DNA of 64,000 nucleotides. It comes from Pseudorasbora parva. Taxonomy: Eukaryota > Chordata > Actinopteri > Cypriniformes > Gobionidae. The notes beneath the pieces were generated by a model. That model worked only from the letters and a program-made list of their open reading frames with translations, did no database searches and had not been told where the DNA came from. Below, piece by piece: positions 47,573 through 58,734 of the stretch. The stretch lies in assembly GCF_024679245.1 (NCBI RefSeq), contig NC_090174.1, positions 49,797,974-49,861,973 of the forward strand. Direction: 5' to 3'. The translations under genes and the position numbers were made by a program. Every line of letters starts with the position of its first letter. The first letter of the stretch is position 1.

Positions 47573-48499
47573 TTAAAAAATAAAAATAAAATAATATATT
47601 TTACCTTTATTCTGCTTTGTCCCTCCTTGCTTTGTCCCTCCTTGTAAAAACGGTCTGATGGTTTCCAGGTTCTATGAAGCCTGTCCCTCAAAAATAGGCA
47701 ATGGGCTCAGATTGCTTAGCTGGCGCAGTGTTTGTGACTCATTAACCGCCTAGTGCACGTTTTTCGGAAACTCCTTACTTTTACCTGTACTGTGTAAAGA
47801 CTGCGGATCTATAGTGATTGCTACTGAAGGACACCTTTTGTATTTTAAGAACGATTAAAGCCACATATTTGTCGCAAGAACTATTAACCAAAAACGAACA
47901 CTAAACATTGGCTTTACTACAGTCGCCAAATCAAACACAGAACCATGTTTAGCATGCCTGTAGATAAACAACACACAAAAGCTTTAATCAATAATAATTT
48001 ACACTAATTCCAAGTTCGCTGTTGAAATTTAAAAAAACTTTGTAATGTTAGGTGTTTATCGGGATATGTAAATATGAGCTATAAGTAAAATTTAACAATA
48101 TACAAATTGAACATTTTTTTTGAAAGCCCAAAATGAAAGTTTCACTACAAAAAGTTTCTTTAAACCTACAAAAAATTATTTTAACCTCATAAATAAAAGT
48201 TATAATCTAACACAATGTACAAAAGCATTAAAAGCCATCTCCTATTGAAGACAAAAAGGACATGTAGAACTTTTCTGGATTCAACACCCAAAATAAAGGA
48301 AATTAAAACATGGGAAAGGATCCTGAATATCAGGAGTACTAACCACTGTAAAATAAAATAAAAATATCTTAACATTAAGACCATATAACAGTCTTCATCA
48401 ACTCTAAAACATGATTTAAGTCATCAAAAAAGCTGATTTGCAAATTCCTAAATGTTCAGATGCTACCTCCACATTCTCAAATTGAGGTCCATTTAAAGT

Positions 48500-49300
48500 C
48501 AATAAATGTCATAAAGTGAAAACCCTGGATTCCTGCAATAAGATGCTGAACCCCTGGTAAATGGCAGTGAGTGGTATTGCCCAAGTATCAATGGTTATTT
48601 TAATAACCAGTGGAGAGTATGAGTTCTCATTCTTATGAACAAGAAAGAAACTCCACACATTGAAGAGACTCTGATAAAAAGCAGGTAGTTCTGATAAAAC
48701 CAATTTAGTTGGATCTATTAAAAAGAGGGATTTGTTCAGTCCAAAACCTTCAATAGTACGCAAAATGGTACAACTAACAGCATGCCAGCTAAAATCTGTT
48801 GAACCATCAAAAACATTGTTAAAACCTTTAAACAAAAGGCAAACATTGTAAGTGATTCAAACCTTGCCCACCTTCTTCTTTGGCTGGGTTTAAAACACTC
48901 TTTGGGACCTAGCGTATTTTGTCCCCAAATAAAGTTCACAAGCAGCTAGAATTTCAGCCAAAAACTGTGGCAAAGGTTCTACAGTTTGTGACCAATTTGT
49001 ACCAAAGTGAGGATGCCTCTAAATGGATGATCATTTCCATTTATCTAAGTGATCTTTAACTTTTTCCATCACCCCCTCCAAAGTTTTCTGTAAAACAGTC
49101 ATCATATAGATAAACTCCTAAATATTTTATATCCCCTTTACCCCAACAAAACCCATCAGGAAGTCAAGGTTTACCATCAGTCCATTGACACTGCATATGT
49201 CTGGTCCGGATGAATGACCTGATCCAACACTCGAGGGTCAAAACTCCTGCCACATCATTATTAGCCTCTTCTGACACCTTCTGCAAACTGTTAGGGGTTA
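48500..49300 (-). pseudogene. LINE ORF2 RT fragment and post-RT region
   Basis: Starting near 49230 the minus strand reads RVLDQVIHPDQTYAVS, an RT-domain signature of L1-type ORF2. It then jumps, by an internal deletion that removes the YADD catalytic centre, to WGKGDIKYLGVYL near 49135. The post-RT region follows: KTLEGVMEKVKDHLDKWK, then EPLPQFLAEI, FIWGQ and EEGGQGLNHL. The tail FGLNKSLFLIDPTKL and LPAFYQSLFNVWSFF comes from the open stretch 48835-48509. Several frameshifts and stops are needed to read through. Without the catalytic Asp pair it cannot make DNA. Confidence 0.75.
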
Positions 49301-50340
49301 ACAACTTATGACCCAGGACCAGTAGTGAAGATTGCAATTAATTAAAAGAAAAATGTACTTAAGAATAGTTTGCAGATTCAAAAGCAGAAGCCAGCTTCAA
49401 GTCTCACAAGGAGTTCGTAGGCCGCGCTCCCTCTCTCACCGTCTCGTTGCCTCGCCCTATCGTACATACAATTGTCCCAACAGTTATACCGTTTTCAAGG
49501 TCTTATCCTCGTCATTACTGCAATGTGGTTGATTCTGATTGGCTCAGAGACAATGCACAGTCATGGTAAATTTCCACTTATGTCAGTTAATCTGCTGCAA
49601 GTTTCCATAGACGTGTCACTTGTTGACACTTTCACCCCAGAATTAGGCCCGCAGTGACCTTCCAGATCTGGAGCAGGTGCCAGCTTGCCCAGAACAACAA
49701 GTCCACACATCGCTTAGGGTGCCCATTGTACACCATTCTGATCCAAGGTTGGAGCTGATTAAGCTCCAGTTCTAACTAGTTCTTACCAAAACATACTGAT
49801 GGCATGTGCTTTCTTTCAGTGAGAGGGACACACAATAGTACAGGCAATATTCATCTTGTGTCTTTAGTGTTTCAGTAAAAGGAAATATAAAAGGAATAAA
49901 ATATAATAAAATAAATGAAAGACGAATCCATATTTCATCTCTGGAAGCCGGGCTAAGTGAGCAAACCCTGTTTACTGCACTCCTGACATGTTAGGGGTGT
50001 GTGATACCTCAAAAATCCAAACACACGACCTTGTTGCCAGTGTTTAGTGACACATCACACATCTCTAGGCCAGACCCTCAGTCACTCCTGAGAGACCAAA
50101 TATACACTTTAGAAAACAAGAAACTAAAACAAAATCATAACTGGATAGAATCATTTATAATAATATAGGATAAATATTGATTAAAGTTTTGATCATGAAA
50201 TTAATTAGGATATAAATATATACAGGTATATTGAAGCGGCAGTGGATTTCAGAATCCCCCCCTTCAAAACTGTCGAAGAAAACATTCTCCACACAGCACC
50301 CTGATTTCAGCTCACTTTAAATATCTTGATATAAATTAAC
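49300..50340. other. Unidentified insertion inside the LINE
   Basis: LINE similarity stops at about 49300 and resumes at 50340, so about 1 kb was inserted or replaced. TGTTAGGGGT occurs at the lower edge (near 49287) and again at 49989, which could mark an LTR-like unit between them. No coding similarity was recognised. Confidence 0.35.
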
Positions 50341-50770
50341 TGCTCTTCCCCGAATACCAGCAGAATCTGACAATAGCACTCTATCTTCGGAATGCAGTGC
50401 ATGAATAAAACACATCTGGCCATTCTTTTTTTTTTTTTTTTTTTTTTTTTTCAGATTGAGAAAGTATTTGTATGGTGTGTCCAGCTGATCAGTGTTTTGA
50501 AACGGTGAACAGACCGGAGCTCCCTGTATGTTATTCCCCAGTAGATCAGCTAACTGAGCTTTCTTCTTTGAGCAGGCTTCTAAATAGCAACTCTCACCAC
50601 TAGATTGAGCTAATTGTTGAAAATCGATTCTCTTTTTCTAAAAACTCCTTAGTGATGTTGGGAGTATAATGTTGAGTAGTTTTATTTGGACCTTGCCAAC
50701 ATCCCACCACTGTTGTATCGAATGAAAAGAAGACTTCTTTGCTCTGTAAACTTCCCAAAAAGACTTAAAA
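50340..50770 (-). pseudogene. LINE ORF2 endonuclease-RT linker
   Basis: The minus strand reads SFWEVYRAKKSSF, QQWWDVGKVQIKLL, QLAQSSGESCYLEACSKKK and PFQNTDQLDTPYKYFLNL, the region between endonuclease and RT in Tx1-type ORF2. A poly-T tract (50429-50453) interrupts it; on the other side NGQMCFIHALHSEDRVLLSD continues the match. Pseudogenised. Confidence 0.75.
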
Positions 50771-50789
50771 GATTCCTTAAAAAATATCC

Positions 50790-51120
50790 TTTAACAGATT
50801 AGTGTTAAAGTGCCAGTATGCACTTTTTTGTTTTACTGAGCTTAAAATAAGCTGAAAACGGTATGAAAAACGTAATGGTGTAATTTAATATTTATTAAAA
50901 ATGCTAAGATGGTAATTAAAACTATAAAATCTGTCCAGTCTGGTTAATGACATTTATCGTGTGTGCGTGCGCGCGCGTGAAGCCAAGTGTACTGTCTCTC
51001 ACTACCATTTAAAGATCTCCAAATATCACACGTATAATTTTTTTATTTTATTTATAATATATATATATATAAAAATATTATATATATATAAATATATATA
51101 TATAAAATATTTTTAATAAT
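50790..51120. other. Probable TE insertion and TA-rich tract
   Basis: GTTAAAGTGCCAGTATGCAC at about 50804 looks like a TIR-element end. A GTGTGCGTGCGCGCGCGTG stretch (Z-DNA type) lies at 50961, and TA-rich sequence fills 51050-51120. No opposite end was found. Confidence 0.3.
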
Positions 51121-51500
51121 ATGAACAAGACATGTACGTGAAGCCAGGTGAGGCTCAATGGGATTTCTATCTAAACTGAGTTCAGTAAAATTGTAGTCAC
51201 CACTTAGGAACAAGATTTTTTCAAAGCTGCAGTTTTGTAGAATTGCATAGAAATAACATTCGTTGGACTGATGCAGTTGGAACATAAAGTCTACAAAAAA
51301 CTTTCAAAAACTGATCTAACTTTTAAAAGCCAACATTTACCATTTCACCAACATCATAAGAGACAGGACTAAAATACATTGTAAATAAATGGCCACTCCC
51401 CCACTTATTGCAGTATTGTGACTTAACACGGCCATACCATCAAACTCCCTTTCCCAGTCAACAATTCTTGTCAGTTATGATAATAAAAAAATAAAATAAA
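51120..51500 (-). pseudogene. LINE ORF2 endonuclease fragment
   Basis: Reading the minus strand, LSHNTAISGGVAIY corresponds to the SGGVAIL-type box of the AP-like endonuclease. RLYVPTASVQRMLFL matches the NVYAPT-type box, and LSGDYNFTELSLDRNPIEPH corresponds to the GGDFNC...LDR box that carries metal-binding residues (Asp and Asn retained, Phe replacing the following Cys). Stops and frame changes lie between them. The longest open piece is 51285-51052. Confidence 0.75.
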
Positions 51501-51947
51501 AAACACTAATATATTTAATAGTTAAAAGTAATAAGTTCTCCTTAAAATAAATGTTTTTAGTCTTTTTACTTTTGTATTTTTTAGCTCTATTTCTTGCACC
51601 ACTAATATTCAAAGTAGTAGAAACTTCACTCTTTCATGATTTTAACAAAAAAAAAGATCCAAAAAATGTCAACTCCTCTTAAAGTTAACACATCATCGTT
51701 CAAGGCATTATTGAGATTCCTCTTGTTCTTGTTCCTTGTTCGTGGAACAAGAACAACCATCTGACATTAGTCTTACTTTTTCAATGAACTGTTTGAGATC
51801 AGGTCATTATTCCTGCACACACACACCCCTTTTATTTTTAGTCAGTCATTAGTAATTCTGCCCAACAAGCTCACTCTGACAAAATGTCACACTAGTCAGA
51901 AGACCCACCATCACTCTCTGTATCCTGATCCTCATCCTCTTGTACTT

Positions 51948-51952
51948 CACTT

Positions 51953-51987
<35 letters not shown>

Positions 51988-51990
51988 TTT
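51948..51990. repeat. (TTTA)n microsatellite
   Basis: About ten TTTA units. Confidence 0.9.
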
Positions 51991-52399
51991 TTTACTTTTG
52001 ACATCAATTACTTTGTTACTATTCTTCCTTTCTGTGGCATTTTAAATATAATTAGCTTGTCCTCCATTCTTACACAATCCATCTCACACCTTTCTTTGAA
52101 TGCCACTGAATTATTCTCCGAAGCACTACCATTTTGGCAATCTCTTTTAATTTCAGAAAACTGAGCCACGATACAGTCTATATACCAGCATCAGAAACAC
52201 TTCAGTATGTGCCGTACAGTATGAATGCTTCAGTATGAATGTTCATGTTGCGACGAGGTTGACACGACCGCAGTCTCACCATCAAAACCTGTAGCTGTCA
52301 CCGCCACAACCGAGCTTGTCCCCGCAATACTCATTATACTCAATAATGCCATCAACACCAGCCGGACTGCCACCTTCAATATTCAAGCCATGCAAGCCA

Positions 52400-53010
52400 A
52401 AAAAAGGCGACAGTGGCAAGGAACCAAAACTCCATCAGAGCATGATGGAGAAAAATAAACCTTGGGAGAAACCAGACTCAGTTGGGATGCCAGTTCTCCT
52501 CTGGCCAATTAACAAAGTGTATCATCATTATTCTGGCAACCTTACAGATTAGAAATAATATTAGATCAGAATATTCGAACATCCTGGGTATCACGCAAGA
52601 GACAGGTTTATTGAGGATGGCGTGTCGATTACACAAGAATATGAATATTTAAAGGATCGGAGTCGTCGCAGCAGGGACGGGTTTATTGTGGTTGACATGC
52701 CGGTGAGGCAAATTCAGAGGAGACACCGATTGACACGGTCTCAGCAGACACTCCAGGATGTGTTGGTCATGTCCGGGCGCAGGTCCAGCATCTGATCCGG
52801 ACACAGCCTGGATCCGGCCGACTGCAAGTGTTCCCGGTTCCGACTGACCTAGTTAATGCAGCCTAACAATCAATCAATTGATTTGAATAATGTAAGTAAA
52901 ACATGTTCTATGTGTATGCCAAAGTAAAGAGATGTGTTTTTAGTCTAGATTTAAACTGACAGAGTGTGTCTGCTTAGTGCTTCCCCGAACAATGCAAGAC
53001 TGTTTGGTAT
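52400..53010 (-). mobile_element. L2-type LINE 3' portion, antisense
   Basis: Reverse complement of 30070-30760: TCTCCATCATGCTCTGATGG, CTGGTTTCTCCCAAGG, GGAACCGGGAACACTTGCAG and the ORF end with AAAACACATCTCTTTACTTT and ACAATGC-flanked GTTCGG. The extreme 3' tail is lost on the low-coordinate side, so this fragment was broken after insertion. Confidence 0.85.
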
Positions 53011-53238
53011 CGCAACCAAAGCACTTCGACTTTGCGGTAGTGACAAAAGTAACAATCCAAATCATCCATTCATGTCCCACTCCACACCATCCTGAATAAT
53101 AATAGAAGCAAGTCGCCTAAACGAAAAAAAAGTTTCAACAGAGGTGACATGCTACTGATTGGGATCTTTTTAATCTAAGATACCAATTTTCCATACTGAG
53201 ATAAAGCCTTAAATTATCACTTACAAAAAGTGGAATGT

Positions 53239-53505
53239 TTAAATGGACTGCATTTATATAGTAAATGGACTGCATTTATATAGCGCTTTTATCCAAAGCG
53301 CTTTACATTTTTGCCTCACATTCACCCATTCATACACCGACGGCGGTGTCAGCCATGTAAGGCGCCATCCAGCTCATCGGGAGCAACTGGGGTTAGGTGT
53401 CTTGCTCATGGACACTTCGACACTTGGTCAGGTGGAACCGGGGATTGAACCACCAACCTTCTGGTTTGTAGACAATCTACATGAACCACTGAGCCACTGC
53501 CGCCC
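53239..53505 (-). mobile_element. tRNA-derived SINE with L2-like tail
   Basis: On the minus strand it opens GGGGCGGCAGTGGCTCAGTG (A-box-like TGGCTCAGTGG) and contains GGTTGGTGGTTCAATCCCCG (B-box GGTTCAATCCC), spaced as in a tRNA head. A body follows (GAGCAAGACACCTAACCCCA), then a tail TGTAAAGCGCTTTGGATAAA and AAAGCGCTATATAAATGCAG. RNA polymerase III would transcribe the head. The tail matches the L2 3' end, suggesting mobilisation by that LINE. The last about 20 bp are duplicated at both ends (TAAATGGACTGCATTTATAT twice; CACTGAGCCACTGC twice). Confidence 0.8.
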
Positions 53506-53524
53506 CACTGAGCCACTGCTGCCG

Positions 53525-54734
53525 TTTAACAAAGTGGCTCTCTTAGCTGGCAATGAAAGGGGATAGAACAGGGACAAATTCATCACCAATAAAAATTCCG
53601 TGTTCGGTATATATTGGCACTATTGAGAAACACCACCATGGCACTATTCATTCTGAAGGCGGATGACATGTTCTCATGTCCCACAACCTCACCAATGGCC
53701 ATACAGCATTCCTCCACACTCACCGCGGACTTAACAACGTGGCTCTGTGTGAGTGAACTCAACCTGCGCGCATAAGGCTGACATGCCAATAAAGTGAACA
53801 GCATGTGGCTCACCAAAGACCAAAAATATGGAGAAAACAGAAACAAAACAAGGGAGAAAAATAGAAAAAGATTCACTCGCAACACTCACACAGAGAGAGA
53901 TTGTGGTGAGGGATTAAAAGACAGAATGAACTTTGGTGGAGCATGTTCTTACAGACTGTCTGACTCCTTGAAACTCAAAAAGCTTGGTTTTGTACTTGAA
54001 AATATCCAGAGTTGCAGACAGAAGGGATGGAGATCCACAGCATGCCCAAGTGTCTTCATTACAGGTTTCGAGCCACCAATGGTCAAACTGAATAGTATAA
54101 AATCACTTTCAAAACTAGTAAGCAGTATTTTACAAACAATGCTGCTTGTCCCAAATACTATGTGCGATAGTGAATTCCATGATTGCTCCTCCAGGGAGCT
54201 CTCACTGGCTGGATAATGACAATTCTGCTTGTTGTATTTCAGACAATGAGCAATGGCAGAAGGTTCCAATCAATGAGCGTTCAAAGAAAATGTATGCTGG
54301 CTGTGTTTACCAATTCGCTCGGTAAGAAAGGATCTTAAGAGAAAATACATTTAAAAGTAAAATGCACAATCACTTTTGTTGCTCTTTGTATGTCAGTGTA
54401 TTGATTACATTCCAGTTTACCGTTACCTGAACACAGAACATGGTTTTAAATTACGGGGCAAAATAACATTTCTCGATCAGTCGATAAGCTTTATTTGGAG
54501 ACCCTAAAGAAACTCTTTACAGTTATGTCCAAAGGTGCTTCTGTTTGTATGCACAATACATGTTTTATTTGAAAACATATATTTTAACAATATTAAATAA
54601 ACACTGTGCTATTCTTTAGTAGAAAGTTGTGGAACGTTTTACAATAAAGTTAGTTGCTATAAACATTAAAAAATATATATATTTATATATTTAATTCTAT
54701 ATTTTATAGATATTTTAAGATTATGAACAGATGC
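53525..54734. other. Unassigned sequence
   Basis: No gene was recognised. The 140-codon plus frame at 53794-54216 and the minus frames over it carry no domain I know. Confidence 0.35.
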
Positions 54735-54742
54735 AATTTTCA

Positions 54743-55495
54743 GCCCCACTCTATAATAGGTGGCCTTAAGTACTTACATCAAAAATAAGTACAATGTACT
54801 TACTGTGTTCAAATTGTATTGAAAAACACCTTTGCTGATTTTGACGTGGGTCAAAAGTTGACGTAAGGTCGGGTGTGGTGGTGTGGGTAAGTTTAAGGGT
54901 AGGGTTAGGTGTAAGGGAAGTGCCAACTGTGTAATTAGAAATGTAACTAGAGAGATTACAGACGTAATTACATGCAGGTATTTTTCAAATGTAAGTACAA
55001 TGTAAAAAAGGTGTACACAATAAGTGCATTGTATCAAATGATTAATTCAAATGCTAGTACATAGTAGTTAAGGCCACCTACATTGTAAAAAATTTGTGGT
55101 GTTTTTTTGTTGGTTTAACTTAAAAAAGTAAGTAACCTGGTTGCCTTAAAATTTTAAGTTTATTGAAATTAAAAATTTGAGTTGATACAATGAAGGAAAT
55201 TAGTTTAATAAATAGAAACTCAAAATATTTTTGTATCTGAACCACATAAAAAATGTGATAAATCATTAAAATTGCACAATTTGGCATGTTTTACTGCGTC
55301 ATCAGAAATAAAACACACACAATTACCCAATATGCTTACAAAATCTTTTAATAATCTTTTAATAAAGGTTGTCAAATCTCAAAAAAAATGTATTGTATTA
55401 ACTCAAAATTTTAATTTCAATGAACTCAACATTTTAAGGCAACCAGGTAACTTTTTCTAAATAATTTTTTACAGTGTAATAATAAAGTGGTTCCC
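54743..55495. mobile_element. hAT-type MITE, second copy, split by another MITE
   Basis: Same family as 4991-5382 in reverse orientation: ATAGGTGGCCTTAAGTAC at the left and TAGTTAAGGCCACCTA at the right. The flanks AATTTTCA (54735-54742) and AATTTTCT (55496-55503) match at 7 of 8 bases. The last stretch of the right end (ATAATAAAGTGGTTCCC) is separated from the rest by the MITE at 55081-55476. Confidence 0.8.
55081..55476. mobile_element. TA-flanked MITE with long arms
   Basis: The ends CATTGTAAAAAATTT and AATTTTTTACAGTG, then arms of about 100 bp, pair with gaps (AACCTGGTTGCCTTAAAATT versus ATTTTAAGGCAACCAGGTAA). TA flanks both sides (55079-55080, 55477-55478), as for Tc1/mariner-type insertion. 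Removing it restores the end of the hAT-type MITE around it. No transposase. Confidence 0.8.
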
Positions 55496-55503
55496 AATTT
55501 TCT

Positions 55504-57600
55504 AATTTGACTTTGTGATATTTGAGTGCTGCTTTTCTTTGTGCTAAGCAAGACTAGACAATTTGGATTGTGGAACTTTACGAATAAAATGTACTTTAAA
55601 TTTGTATAATTCATATAACACTCAAGAAAATATTTCTTTCTGTGTGCGAGACAATTTTTTGTCATCATTTAGCGGATGAACGCAAAATCCGATGAAATGT
55701 GACTCCGTTTTCTCTATATTTTACATTTTTAATGCCCTGTAGACACATTAAATCCAAGAATATTGAGTGTTTTATGCCTAGTTTCAAATGTAGCAGACAA
55801 CCAATCAGCAATCATGGCTAGAACTCAGCGGCCAATCAACAATCAAGGCCTCAAGACTGTAATGACAAGCGTTTCCCTCCACTCTAATCTAATGCAGAGC
55901 AAGTGAGTCACAGTCTCCGAGCTCTGGGGCCTTTCTCTAAATGACAAACTGTGACAGAACGAGAAATACATGCTTATTAATGTAATCCATGTAAAGGGGG
56001 ACAGCAACATCCAGAGGGTTTAAAGAAGGAGACGTTCTAAATCAGTCTGAAATTGTATTAAGAAAATTAGATTATCACAAGGCTCAACTGTTGTTTCCCT
56101 TCAAATACAATAACAAGAAAACATGGAAATGAATTCATTGGTTTGTATCCAACCACCTGAATAACTTAACCTGGTTTATCCCAGCAGGGGGTATTTTGTT
56201 GTGTAATAGAAAGATACTTTGACATATTCTGAGAGCAAAAAAAGTATAGAAATTGTGGAAGAAAACCTGGCCTATATCCACTAATACTGTAATATAGGAT
56301 CAGTCAGTCAGAACAGGTCTCAGCTTCGTGGACATTAATTTGGCTGGAATAGGATACACCTCACTTGGCTCTCAATAAAGGACGATCCAGAGCTCTTGAC
56401 CGAGGCTTCGTAAATTTAAAGACAAGACTTGTATACAAATGACTTTGTAAAGCTGACATGCTCGTCCATGTCCCTCCAAATTGAAAGAAAAAATTCAGAC
56501 ATCTTTCTTCTCTTTTCTCACACAAAGTTACTCCTTATCTGAAGAGCTGCGCTATTACGAATTGTATTATTGCTTTGTTGGCTGGTAATTCAATTAAACC
56601 GATGGCATCTTTGCAATTAAGCATTTCCATTATTTCAGCACGCTGAATGGTGATGAGTTGGTCCGAATATTTAGCATGGTGAGCTGAAATGGAGTTCTGA
56701 CGTGAGAGAGATAAGGCTCGCCTTCCAAAGTTACGCACTTGGTATTGTTCTGCGCCTGACAACAAGAGATGACTATGAATACGAAGAGGGAAAAAAGTAC
56801 ATTTGAGGGTTTGCAGCTGCTTTCCAAAATTGCCCTGTAACATGTTCATTTCCAATGCAGCTGTCCTTACAAAAAAGTTGTGTGTATATGTATATATATG
56901 TATATATATGTATATATATGTATATATATATATTATAAGAGTTACTTTTAGTCTATACTTTTTATGTACTTTCTCAGAAATGTACTTAAAATTGCACTTA
57001 AGTATACTTGACCTATACTGACAGAAAGGTCTAAGTATGTTTAATTATGCATGTAATCTTTTTATCAAGATATACTTAAATATAATTAAGCATTCTAAAT
57101 ATATTTGGCTTGTAGTTGTTTCATCTTTTGATTGAGGAGCCTATTAAATACTTTTCACATTTTACATGTTTATTGTTTAAAAATAAACCATTTTATTAAT
57201 TCTGTGTATCTGAATTTTTGCATAGGTTATACCACTGGTATTGTGCATATGAATTTAATTCAAATCTACGTTACTCTCTTCCCACCACTGACTGAATTTC
57301 CCGGCTAAGGGGCGCAATTACTCATATTACTTATTACTTCTAGTACATAATCTCCCGATCAAAACACAGGTGAAGAACCAGTAACAAGTGATAGAATATT
57401 GCTTACACAAATGTAAAACAACGTGATCATCAAACAGCATATAAATCAAAGCTGCCTTATTATTACCACATGAAATGTCGACCCATGAAGACGAAACAAA
57501 CGACTGTGAAAGAGTTCAAGCTAAAGGTATATAACAAATATAAAAAAAATAAAAAAAAACCTATATAGGAACATAGAAAAGTGCAAAATATATACATTTT
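55504..57600. other. Unassigned sequence, possible conserved non-coding part
   Basis: No gene was recognised. 56520-56720 is repeat-free and carries several ATTA-core motifs (GGTAATTCAATTAAACC, GCAATTAAGC), so it might be a regulatory element, but nothing in a single sequence proves it. A (TATATG)n microsatellite is at 56884-56933. Confidence 0.3.
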
Positions 57601-57608
57601 AAACTATT

Positions 57609-57960
57609 AGGGCCCTATTTTAACGATCTGAAACGCAAGTGTCAAAGCGCGGAGCGCAAGTAAATTTGTGGGCGGGTCTCGGCGCTGTTGCTATTTTCCC
57701 CGCGAGATAAATGGCTCTTGCGCCCGGCGCAAATCTAAAATGGGTTGGTCTGAAGTAGCTTCATTATTCGTAGGTGTGGTTTGGGCGTAACGTGAATAAA
57801 CCAATCAGAGCGGCATCCAACATTCCCTTTAAAAGCAGGTGCGCAAGTTCCCTTATGGATTGCTATTATTATGGCATATTTACCAGGCGCACGCCAAGAA
57901 CACACAGTCTCATATGTGTACACGGGCGTTTGACACGTGCAGTTTTAAGCAATCTCTCTC
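57609..57960. mobile_element. One end of a TIR element (AGGGCCCTATTTTAACG)
   Basis: AGGGCCCTATTTTAACGATC, GCAAGTGTCAAAGCGCGGAG and the following GC-rich stretch match a repeat end known from cyprinid genomes, from memory. No mirror end was found downstream, so it is truncated. Confidence 0.45.
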
Positions 57961-57999
57961 CATGAGTTACAACCCATGAATACTGCAAAAACATTAAAT

Positions 58000-58510
58000 G
58001 CAGTACTACTCCTTCCACCTGTTTTATATCAGTTAGATTCTTTTAGTCTCCTATTTAATCCCTTCTCGTCTGGTCTTGTGCCAGATCGTTGTTTGTTCTC
58101 TGTGCAAGCTATTGCTCCAGTCTTGTTGTGTTGCGTTCGGTCATGTTGGATTTCTGTCTGTTTGTCTTTGGTTTGACTGTATCATGTTGGACTTTTGGCT
58201 AGTTTTGTTTTCTTCTTTTAGTTTTTGTTTTTCTCCTTTTCACCCTCTAATTTCTCCTGGCAGTTCTCCACTGCCTTCGCCTCGCTCTCAATCACTGATC
58301 GTACATCGCCTTCTCTGCTCTTCTTCATGTGCCGTCTAAAGGCTGATTTATATTTCTGGTCTTACACCGTGGGCTAAACGTCGATTTTCATTTAAACTTC
58401 TGCGCCGTTGTCCGCGCCAATATGTATTTACACAAGCAGAGGGAGAAGCCTTTGTGTTGGATTTTGTATTTTTCAATAAACTGTTACTTTTTTGGGGCGC
58501 CAGCAGACTG
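58000..58510 (+). other. LTR-like or terminal transcript-like fragment
   Basis: A pyrimidine-rich stretch (TCTGTTTGTCTTTGGTTTGA) is followed, after a short repeat-like insert near 58338-58440, by TTTTCAATAAACTGTTAC, a polyadenylation-signal context. This resembles the R-U5 part of a retrotransposon LTR. No partner LTR is seen. Confidence 0.3.
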
Positions 58511-58734
58511 AGTTTGTGTCCAAATTTGATACTAATAGTACATTGTTATTACCTTAAATGTATACTTGAACTTTACATAAGTATACTTCATATGAACTTG
58601 AAGTATACTTCATTTTAGGAATGGTGGGAGAGATTTTAAGTCACATAAGCATGTAGATGTCAAAAAATTAAGCTTTCAACGTGATGGGAAATGTTTCAGA
58701 AAAATATTAATTTAAGACTGTGCGTGTGTATATA

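Larger units (their letters stand above)
48190..52150 (-). mobile_element. Decayed L1/Tx1-type LINE with insertions
   Basis: Pieces of one LINE ORF2 can be read in order on the minus strand: endonuclease (51500-51120), linker (50770-50340), RT fragment and post-RT region (49300-48500). An acidic ORF1-like tail (EVQEDEDQDTESDGGSSD) ends just upstream, near 51895. The similarity is to Tx1-clade L1 elements of fish and frogs, recognised by eye. Two stretches with no LINE similarity interrupt it, at 49300-50340 and about 50790-51120. Multiple stops and frameshifts show it is old. Confidence 0.75.

Noticed and set aside
53434..53505. Functional tRNA gene on the minus strand
   Set aside because: A and B boxes fit, but no acceptor stem forms and the SINE body follows directly.
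53794..54216. 140-codon frame as a gene
   Set aside because: Overlapping frames on both strands of similar length and no recognisable motif.
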